From positions 1-19,297 of the forward strand of contig CACZTE010000061.1 in NCBI GenBank assembly GCA_902784045.1: 19,297 nucleotides of DNA. The letters are read 5' to 3'. Origin of the DNA: an uncultured Eubacterium sp. (GTDB taxonomy: Bacteria > Bacillota > Clostridia > Eubacteriales > Eubacteriaceae). The first letter of the stretch is position 1, and each line of letters starts with the position of its first letter. Under the pieces are notes generated by a model. That model saw only the letters and a program-made list of their open reading frames with translations, was not told where the DNA came from and searched no databases. The position numbers and the translations under genes are program-made. Shown here piece after piece: positions 1-5,289 of the stretch.

Positions 1-30
1 AAAATCGGCATATGCCGATTTTTGCTTTTT
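1..30 (+). terminator. Intrinsic terminator of the gene upstream of the window
   Basis: Bases 1-10 and 13-22 form a perfect 10-bp inverted repeat around TATA, followed by a T-rich tail ending in TTTTT at 26-30. It ends just before the MFS gene begins, so it most likely terminates a plus-strand gene left of the window. The arms may extend beyond position 1. Confidence 0.7.
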
Positions 31-68
31 CCTAAGTGATTACAATGCCTGAAAAGGAGTGTCCGGAA

Positions 69-1295
69 ATGATAGTCAACAGTGATAATCATACAATGTG
101 GCGGAGACGTTTTTATGCCGTCGCCTTGAGCCAAGGCCTTTCATTGGTCACCAGCGCTGCTATTCAGTTTATGATGATTTGGCAGCTGTCAGCGGATACC
201 GGATCGGCTAAAGTACTCTCTCTTTCCGGATTGGCTGCTTTCTTGCCGATGGTGTTATTATCACCGGTTGCGGGTATTGCGGCGGATCGCTACGATAAAA
301 GGATCATCACGATAGCTTCGGATATTGCTGTGGGAATCGTGACGATGATTTATGCGGGATTAGTCGCTTTTTCGACGCCTTCAATTTATATGATACTGGT
401 GGTGCTGTTTGCCAGGGCGGTGGGAAACACTTTTCAACAACCGGCTATCTCGGCTTTGATCCCAAGCCTCGTGCCAAAAGAAAATTTGATGCAGGCCGGC
501 GGCATTCTCCAGACGATTCGATCAGCATCTTATATTTTGGGACCGATGATCGGAGGCTCCCTTTATGCCTTTATTCCGATTGAGTATATTTTGCCTGTCG
601 ATCTGGTGATTGCGGTGATTGCCGGTGTGATATTATGGCAGGTGAAAATTCCAGAGCAAAAGAGCGAAGCAAAAGCAAAAGGTTTTGTGCTTTCCGAAAT
701 CAAAGAAGGATTTGACGTATTTCGAACCAATAAACTATTACTTGGATATGTGATTTGCGTTTTCCTTTGCAATTTGCTTTATACTCCGCTGGATACGTTT
801 TTCCCGTTAATGACGGGAACCTATTTTAAGCTTCCAGCCTTTTACGGTAGTATATCTCAGAGTGTCATGTCTGCCGGCGTTATTTTTTCCGCAGCGGTCT
901 TTTCCACGGGATTTGACGTGAAACACAAGCTCAGGCTTTCGTCAGCGGGATATTTCGGTATGGGGGTGGTTTGTTTTTTGGCCGGGGCGATGCCTGCAAC
1001 CTTCGTTGGGTGGATTGGCTTTACAGTTTGCTCGTTGTGTATCGGGCTTTTCGGAAATGTTTACGCTCTTCCTTTTCATGCTTATATCCAGGAAACCGTA
1101 TCCGAAGACAAACTCGGCCGCGCGTTTTCCACATTGATGGCAATTAACTCGATGACTATTCCCTTAGGTCTTGCTTTCGGCGGTCCGCTTGCTGATGTCA
1201 TGGGAATTAATATCTGGTTTATTGTTTCCGGTATTGGTATTGCTTTGGTGGCGGCCTTTACCTTTTTCACGCTCTTACGATTTCCCGAAAGTTAA
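69..1295 (+). CDS. MFS family efflux transporter (macrolide-efflux-like)
   Basis: This is a 408-residue integral membrane protein with about twelve hydrophobic segments, the usual size and topology of a major facilitator superfamily exporter. The first helix region (WRRRFYAVALSQGLSLV) and the motif-A-like loop GIAADRYDKR between helices 2 and 3 resemble the MefA/MFS_3 group of proton-driven drug exporters. The substrate cannot be read from sequence. I chose ATG 69 because AAGGAG at 54-59 lies 9 nt upstream. In-frame starts at 36 (GTG) and 45 (ATG) lack a ribosome binding site and would place it inside the gene. It follows a terminator at 1-30, so any promoter must overlap that or lie further left. 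Its 3' end overlaps folC on the other strand by 21 bp. Confident in family, not in cargo. Confidence 0.85.
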   Translation: MIVNSDNHTMWRRRFYAVALSQGLSLVTSAAIQFMMIWQLSADTGSAKVLSLSGLAAFLPMVLLSPVAGIAADRYDKRIITIASDIAVGIVTMIYAGLVAFSTPSIYMILVVLFARAVGNTFQQPAISALIPSLVPKENLMQAGGILQTIRSASYILGPMIGGSLYAFIPIEYILPVDLVIAVIAGVILWQVKIPEQKSEAKAKGFVLSEIKEGFDVFRTNKLLLGYVICVFLCNLLYTPLDTFFPLMTGTYFKLPAFYGSISQSVMSAGVIFSAAVFSTGFDVKHKLRLSSAGYFGMGVVCFLAGAMPATFVGWIGFTVCSLCIGLFGNVYALPFHAYIQETVSEDKLGRAFSTLMAINSMTIPLGLAFGGPLADVMGINIWFIVSGIGIALVAAFTFFTLLRFPES

Positions 1296-2612
1296 TACGG
1301 TTTTTCTGACATGACCGATTAAATACAGAGAGCCTGTGAAGGCGTGCAGAAAACCGTCATCACGGATTTGTGCCACAGCGTCATCGACTGTTTGCACGAT
1401 GGTTATCTCTACGTCGCTTAGGTTTTTGATTTTTGCCGCGAGATTTTCAGCGGACATGGCCCGCTCGTTTAGGGGGGTCAAAACGGTCACGGTATCGGCA
1501 ATCGGAATCAACGATTTTAATACGCTGTCGACATCCTTGTCACCGAGCATTCCGACGTAAAGATGAACGGGCATATTGTCAAAATAATGCCTGATGTTTT
1601 TCGCGAAAGCCTTCGCACCATCAGGATTATGGGCGCCGTCGATTAATATCGGCGGTTTTCTTTGGATGATTTCAAAACGGCCGGGGAAAATGACGGATGC
1701 CATGCCATTTGAAATAGCTGCAGGCGAAATACTGTAGCCGCATTGGTTTAACCCGTCAATTAATGCGAGTACACATGAAGCGTTATCTCGCTGATGGGAA
1801 CCTAAAAGAGAGAGGGTAAATGTAAGTGTGTCATCGCTTGACTTTATTTGATCAGTTGCCTGATTATTATTTTGCAGGTCTGGATGCGTTAAACGCAACT
1901 GTTGTCCTTCTATGCTGTCATTCAGACAAATGAGTGCTTTATCTGTCCCCCAAAAAAGCTCGGTGCCGGCTTCTTCTGCTTTTTTTGTAATGACTGAAAG
2001 AGCGGAGGGATCTTGTTTTGCCGTCACGGCTATGGCCCCGGGTTTGATGATCGCTGCTTTTTCAGAAGCGATTTTGGCGATGGTCTCTCCCAGCCATTCG
2101 GTGTGATCAAGGGCAATGTGGGTAATTACACAGGCAATTGGATTCTTGATGGCGTTAGTCGCGTCCATTCGGCCGCCCATTCCGGTTTCCAAAATAACCA
2201 TGTCAGTTTCGGCGTATTTAAAGGCTGTGAGAGCGACGGCGGTTTCGATCTCAAATCCAGTCGGATGTTCATATCCTTCTTTTACCATTTGATCACATTG
2301 TGCTTTAACGATTTCGACAGATCGGGAAAGGCTATCTCCGTCAATCGGTTGGCCATCAATGCGGATGCGCTCAGTAAAGTCGATAAGGGCAGGGGAGGTA
2401 AAAAGACCTGTTTTGTATCCCGCGGCGTGAAGAATCGATTCGCCCATCATACACACCGAGCCTTTACCATTGGTGCCGGCAACATGAATGATTTTGAGGT
2501 CGGTATCAGGTCTGCCCAGCTTGTCAAGGAGTATTTCAATGCGTGAGAGGCCCGGATGAGAGCCCCATTTTCCGTTATCTTCGATATATTTTTTTGCTTC
2601 ATTAGCGTTCAT
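1275..2612 (-). CDS. folC: Folylpolyglutamate synthase / dihydrofolate synthase
   Basis: This 445-residue cytoplasmic Mur-ligase-family enzyme adds glutamate to dihydropteroate and/or to reduced folates, using ATP. The P-loop GTNGKGS sits at residues 46-52. It is followed by the FolC signature FTSPALIDFTERIRI at 71-85, ETGMGGRMDATN at 142-153, HIALDHTEWLG at 165-175, and the C-terminal-domain motif DGAHNPDGA at 325-333. Length and motif order are normal for bacterial FolC. The start is supported by AAGGAAG on the minus strand just upstream of the ATG. No folate-pathway genes (folP, folE, folK) are near, so it stands alone. Dihydrofolate synthase activity in addition to polyglutamylation is inferred from family behaviour; sequence alone does not decide it. 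Confidence 0.93.
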   Translation of the reverse strand: MNANEAKKYIEDNGKWGSHPGLSRIEILLDKLGRPDTDLKIIHVAGTNGKGSVCMMGESILHAAGYKTGLFTSPALIDFTERIRIDGQPIDGDSLSRSVEIVKAQCDQMVKEGYEHPTGFEIETAVALTAFKYAETDMVILETGMGGRMDATNAIKNPIACVITHIALDHTEWLGETIAKIASEKAAIIKPGAIAVTAKQDPSALSVITKKAEEAGTELFWGTDKALICLNDSIEGQQLRLTHPDLQNNNQATDQIKSSDDTLTFTLSLLGSHQRDNASCVLALIDGLNQCGYSISPAAISNGMASVIFPGRFEIIQRKPPILIDGAHNPDGAKAFAKNIRHYFDNMPVHLYVGMLGDKDVDSVLKSLIPIADTVTVLTPLNERAMSAENLAAKIKNLSDVEITIVQTVDDAVAQIRDDGFLHAFTGSLYLIGHVRKTVLTFGKS

Positions 2613-2705
2613 GAGAACTTCCTTTTAAAAAATGCTTTTCTATATTATAATCCATTATACAATAAATCAATCGATCTTACCCGTTAAAATAGGGCAAGAC
2701 GGATC

Positions 2706-2737
2706 GGGAGGACAGGCGAAAGCCTGAAAACACAATG
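2706..2737 (+). promoter_or_regulatory. Ribosome binding site and start codon separated by a GNRA hairpin
   Basis: GGGAGG at 2706-2711 is the only good Shine-Dalgarno sequence before the ATG at 2735, but it lies 23 nt away, too far for normal initiation. Between them CAGGC (2713-2717) and GCCTG (2722-2726) form a perfect 5-bp stem closed by a GAAA tetraloop. If the hairpin folds, 14 nt are removed and the effective spacing becomes 9 nt. Start choice for this gene rests on this arrangement. Confidence 0.55.
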
Positions 2738-3688
2738 ACTTTTGAACGAAAAAAAACATACAACGAACAAATATCTGAGTGCTATCACGATGGAGTGTTG
2801 CCGAGGATTTTTACTTTTGATTGCGACGATGAAGTATTCGGGCCCTTTTCAGAGACTTATTTTTCCGACGGAGTGATGCGCTTTGCCAGTGTGGCGGCCT
2901 ATACGGCTGCGCGCCTCGCTTTAGCCGAGGATGATGCTGCATTGTATGAACGGGTGATAGCGGGAATGAATCATGAGACCTTACAATCGATCATACAAAA
3001 AGTCTATGATGAATCAGAAGAAACTGCCGCTATTTCCCGGATTATGACTGACGGATATCTAGCGCTATTTCGAGAAGACAGCGAACTCGGCGGAAAATTG
3101 ATGAGTACTCGCAATCGTGTTTTAATTTGCGAGGATGAGGACATCCTTTTCGGCATTGGAGATGTCGAAAATGTCGGAAAAATCACGGATTCAGAAGGTG
3201 AATTGCGCGTGAGTCCCGATGATTTTGAAGGAGAAAATATCCTCGGAGCAGTACTCACCGATGTTCGCAAGCGGCTTTGGCTCGATTATATCGAACGATC
3301 CGAACGTTTTTTATCCCGCGTTTTAAATGATGATAACATGTTAAAGTGGTGCCGTTCCTACTCTTTTGTGGTGGAAAATCCCGCTTATCCCGAAATGGAG
3401 GCGGCTCTGAATGTCTTTCTTCGCGACACTCATCGCTCCGGTGTTTCAAGCACGGATTACGCGCGTGTGCTCTCTGACGCGCAAATTGATGAAGAAAGCA
3501 TCTGGCGTGGATCACCGGGATGGCTTAGACACTTGGATTACGATGTGCTTTTGGCCTGCATCGCTTTTCAGTTTCGGGCGCGCCACAGCATGGGGACGTT
3601 GATGGATTCGGCCATCGGCCGCGGAACGCTGCTGCCCTATTTTGCCGAACTTCGGTTCCGTTTATTGAGCGAAACATTTCTCTTATAA
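2735..3688 (+). CDS. NADAR-domain-like protein with DUF6508-like C-terminal region
   Basis: This is a 317-residue soluble acidic protein with no signal peptide or membrane segment. Residues about 35-180 follow the order of motifs of the NADAR fold (formerly DUF1768, the YbiA family of N-glycosidases acting on ribosyl/ADP-ribosyl substrates): GPFS at 36-39, SVAAY at 52-56 where the family has S-x-E-x-Y, then D-x-x-F-GIG at 136-142 where the family has D-x-x-W-GIG, and GENILG followed by VRKRL at 166-181, matching the family's G-x-N-x-LG and VR. The conserved glutamate and tryptophan thus appear replaced by Ala54 and Phe139. Residues about 263-310 (helix, then R-x-R-x-S-x-G and a leucine-rich end) resemble the C-terminal part of DUF6508 proteins. 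Both assignments are from memory of family patterns. The gene is monocistronic, with a terminator 65 bp downstream. Confidence 0.6.
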   Translation: MTFERKKTYNEQISECYHDGVLPRIFTFDCDDEVFGPFSETYFSDGVMRFASVAAYTAARLALAEDDAALYERVIAGMNHETLQSIIQKVYDESEETAAISRIMTDGYLALFREDSELGGKLMSTRNRVLICEDEDILFGIGDVENVGKITDSEGELRVSPDDFEGENILGAVLTDVRKRLWLDYIERSERFLSRVLNDDNMLKWCRSYSFVVENPAYPEMEAALNVFLRDTHRSGVSSTDYARVLSDAQIDEESIWRGSPGWLRHLDYDVLLACIAFQFRARHSMGTLMDSAIGRGTLLPYFAELRFRLLSETFLL

Positions 3689-3691
3689 TCT

Positions 3692-3708
3692 TCTCATTTG
3701 AAATGAGA
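3692..3708. repeat. Short perfect inverted repeat after the NADAR-like gene
   Basis: The 17-bp sequence 3692-3708 is a perfect palindrome around a central G (arms TCTCATTT and AAATGAGA). It begins four bases after the stop codon and lacks a T-run, so it is not itself a terminator. It could protect the mRNA 3' end or bind a protein; nothing here distinguishes these. Confidence 0.4.
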
Positions 3709-3752
3709 TCGCCTCATCATTGAATGACGATATTGATTTCTTGCGATTTGAT

Positions 3753-3778
3753 ACGCCGGTTAAAGCCGGCGTTTTTTA
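3753..3778 (+). terminator. Intrinsic terminator of the NADAR-like gene
   Basis: ACGCCGG (3753-3759) pairs with CCGGCGT (3766-3772), and T residues run on to 3777. The 7-bp GC stem and T-run are typical of a rho-independent terminator. It isolates the gene from the downstream helix-turn-helix gene. Confidence 0.85.
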
Positions 3779-3942
3779 ATGATGGGCGATAATTAACGCT
3801 CTCATACTATTTATTGATTTGAATGCACGTTAAATTTTGTCTAATACGGCTGAACTTTCGTTTCGATAATGATATGAGTCAGCGCGATTTTGTTACAGAA
3901 AAATAATAAGAATTAAAACTGCTTAAAGGATTTGAAATAGGC
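3779..3942. other. AT-rich intergenic stretch without a convincing gene
   Basis: The whole gap 3689-4085 is 397 bp. It holds the palindrome and terminator listed, a promoter at 3943-3971 and a roughly 108-nt leader. One plus-strand frame from ATG 3823 to a stop at 4033-4035 is interrupted only by a tandem TAA TAA at 3904-3909. It has no ribosome binding site and contains the promoter, so I do not call it a gene or pseudogene. Confidence 0.4.
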
Positions 3943-3971
3943 TTGCCTTTTATAGAAGACGGTTTTATAAT
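3943..3971 (+). promoter_or_regulatory. Sigma-A promoter for the zipper-HTH gene
   Basis: TTGCCT at 3943-3948 and a perfect TATAAT at 3966-3971 are separated by exactly 17 bp. Transcription would start near 3978, leaving a leader of about 108 nt before ATG 4086. Confidence 0.65.
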
Positions 3972-4085
3972 AATGCCAGAAGATGTTTCAAAAGTTATGA
4001 AACAAAAACGAAAGAAATTATGTTGCACTGATTAAAATAATGCCCGGTGTAAATGCCGCAGGTATCTGAAATAAGGAGGATGAAG

Positions 4086-4367
4086 ATGAGCAAAGAAGTT
4101 GAAGCTTTAAAAGCCAAGATTGCCGCCCTGGAAGGCGAAGTCAAGACCCTTCGCGGTGAGAATCAAAAGCTATCCGACAAGCTCGGCAGAAAACCTACAG
4201 TCGGAGAAAAAGAAATCGCGCGGATGCAAAAGCTTCGTATGGAAGGGATGACCCTCCGTCAGATTGCTGATGATATGGATTTATCCGCTTCGACGGTCTA
4301 TCGTTATCTTTCCGAAGAAAACCGGCTAAAAAGCCCGCGCACACCTGTATACAGAAACCGGTTTTAA
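4086..4367 (+). CDS. Small leucine-zipper plus helix-turn-helix DNA-binding protein
   Basis: This is a 93-residue protein, almost certainly a dimeric DNA-binding regulator. Residues 5-33 form a near-ideal parallel coiled coil: leucines at 8, 15, 22 and 29 (heptad d) and V5, I12, V19, N26, L33 (heptad a), including a buried asparagine like that of GCN4. Residues 34-75 resemble the Hin/resolvase C-terminal helix-turn-helix: GRKP, then E-x-x-x-M-T-x-x-Q-I-A-x-x-M and LSASTVYRYL as recognition helix. The catalytic recombinase domain is absent. The C-terminus is basic. AAGGAGG at 4073-4079 lies 6 nt from ATG 4086; the in-frame ATGs at 4053 and 4080 are upstream of or flush against that site. It has its own promoter and terminator. 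The target is unknown; it may be autoregulatory. Confidence 0.8.
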   Translation: MSKEVEALKAKIAALEGEVKTLRGENQKLSDKLGRKPTVGEKEIARMQKLRMEGMTLRQIADDMDLSASTVYRYLSEENRLKSPRTPVYRNRF

Positions 4368-4402
4368 GTCAAACCGTTTTCCATTAATTCACACCTCACA
4401 TT

Positions 4403-4440
4403 AAAAAAGCCGGCTGCTTTTGCGGCCGGCTCAGTTTTTT
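4403..4440. terminator. Bidirectional terminator between zipper-HTH gene and mscL
   Basis: A 10-bp stem (4408-4417 with 4422-4431, one G-T wobble) has a TTTT loop. It is flanked by AAAAAA on the left and TTTTTT at 4435-4440 on the right, so it can terminate both the plus-strand HTH gene and the minus-strand mscL, whose stop is only 10 bp away. Confidence 0.88.
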
Positions 4441-4449
4441 GGTATGGGG

Positions 4450-4905
4450 TTATTGTTGTTTGGGTTTTGCAGTAGATGGTTGCTGATTGGTATTGATTTT
4501 AGGAAGAATGACTGATTTTTTGAGTGTTTCGTTTATTTCTGTTAATAGCTGAACTTCCTTTGAGGGTTCTTCAGTTTTTTCATCTTCTTCTTTCTTTTCT
4601 TTGAGCGCTATATTTTTGAGACGGTTTAAGCCGCGCATTGCGCAGAATAGAACGAAAGCGACAATTAGAAAATTAATGACCGCTTGAATAAACGCCCCAT
4701 ATTGAATATGGGCATCCCCGACGGTAATGGCGAGATCTGAAAAATTCAAACCGCCCAATATTATTCCTAAAATCGGCGTGATGATATTTTCCACCAACGC
4801 GGTAACGATGGCGGTGAAAGCGGACCCGACAATGATCCCGACAGCCATGGACATGACGTCGCCTTTTGCGATAAAATCTTTAAAATCCTTGAAAAACTCT
4901 TTCAT
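4450..4905 (-). CDS. mscL: Large-conductance mechanosensitive channel MscL
   Basis: This is a 151-residue pentameric membrane channel that opens under membrane tension to release solutes during hypo-osmotic shock. It shows the MscL order: amphipathic N-terminal helix (MKEFFKDFKDFIAKGD), first membrane helix about 17-44 with the small-residue pore stretch AVGIIVGSAFTAIV, a periplasmic-side loop with ITP and GDAHIQYG, second membrane helix about 69-90, then a charged linker rich in Lys and Glu. A C-terminal helix (EVQLLTEINETLKK) is followed by a low-complexity Gln/Pro/Lys tail. CCTCCT at 4911-4916 (AGGAGG on the minus strand) sits 5 nt from ATG 4905, so the further in-frame ATG at 4935 is rejected. 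It is transcribed alone from the promoter at 4945-4973. Confidence 0.96.
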   Translation of the reverse strand: MKEFFKDFKDFIAKGDVMSMAVGIIVGSAFTAIVTALVENIITPILGIILGGLNFSDLAITVGDAHIQYGAFIQAVINFLIVAFVLFCAMRGLNRLKNIALKEKKEEDEKTEEPSKEVQLLTEINETLKKSVILPKINTNQQPSTAKPKQQ

Positions 4906-4944
4906 GATTTCCTCCTGAAAAATATATTTCTTCAATTTAATATG

Positions 4945-4973
4945 ATTATATCATTTTTTTAAGTTCTTGTGAA
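4945..4973 (-). promoter_or_regulatory. Sigma-A promoter of mscL
   Basis: On the minus strand TTCACA (4973-4968) and TATAAT (4950-4945) are 17 bp apart, and TG one base before the -10 makes it an extended -10. The start would be near 4938, giving a leader of about 33 nt to ATG 4905. Confidence 0.75.
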
Positions 4974-5025
4974 TTTCCATTTGTTATTTTAGCGGATTGT
5001 TTTTTATAAAGCACATGATAACCTA

Positions 5026-5054
5026 TGGTCAAAACGCTCCTACTATACTATAAT
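5026..5054 (+). promoter_or_regulatory. Probable promoter of the asnB leader
   Basis: TATAAT at 5049-5054 has TGGTCA (4 of 6 matches to TTGACA) 17 bp upstream at 5026-5031. Transcription would start near 5061, about 230 nt before asnB. Confidence 0.5.
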
Positions 5055-5081
5055 TTACTCATTATTGAAAATATTCAATAT

Positions 5082-5136
5082 TCGAGAGACAAATCTGTAA
5101 AACATGGCGCCGAAAGGATGCTTGTGGTTTTCTCGG
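5082..5136 (+). ncRNA. Structured leader element upstream of asnB
   Basis: CGAGAGA (5083-5089) pairs with TTTCTCG (5129-5135) through 7 bp including one G-T, enclosing an inner arm. In that arm ACA (5102-5104) pairs with TGT (5123-5125), and 5106-5111 pairs with 5116-5122 around a CG-closed GAAA tetraloop (5112-5115) with small bulges. It begins about 20 nt after the predicted transcript start. It has no T-box UGGN bulge and I match it to no riboswitch class I know. The pairing is seen by eye only, without covariation. Confidence 0.4.
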
Positions 5137-5256
5137 ATGAGATTATTAAGTCAACTGTTTGATTACACGGGAAATGTAAACATAACCGTTTGGGTATAAC
5201 CAGGATATGTTTGACTTTTCTTTGATAATGAGTTGTTTGGAAAAGAGTGTTTGATT

Positions 5257-5278
5257 TTAATCCGGATCAGCGGATTAA
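5257..5278 (+). promoter_or_regulatory. Hairpin abutting the asnB ribosome binding site
   Basis: TTAATCCG (5257-5264) and CGGATTAA (5271-5278) form a perfect 8-bp stem with a GATCAG loop. The right arm includes the first two bases of the Shine-Dalgarno AAGGAGG (5277-5283). There is no T-run, so it is a candidate translational control hairpin or operator rather than a terminator. Confidence 0.5.
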
Positions 5279-5289
5279 GGAGGTTTATT

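Noticed and set aside
2013..2546. A 177-codon plus-strand frame inside folC.
   Set aside because: Antisense to clear FolC motifs, with no ribosome binding site; a shadow frame.
2640..2665. Two TATAAT-like boxes on the minus strand as a folC promoter.
   Set aside because: A promoter is expected here, but neither box has a -35 at 16-18 bp (TTGATT is 15 bp from one), so I could not choose between them.
3823..4035. In-frame stretch that could be a small pseudogene interrupted by tandem TAA TAA at 3904-3909.
   Set aside because: No ribosome binding site, no recognisable motif, and the best promoter of the region (3943-3971) lies inside it.
5082..5136. Glycine-riboswitch-like string (CGAGAGA ... 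CGCCGAAAGG) in the asnB leader.
   Set aside because: The later conserved glycine aptamer parts (CUCAGGCAAAAGGA-like) are absent, and the two strings here pair differently. I keep it only as an unclassified structure.
5061..5289. T-box for asnB.
   Set aside because: No AGGGUGGNACCGCG-like antiterminator sequence and no terminator stem before the start codon.
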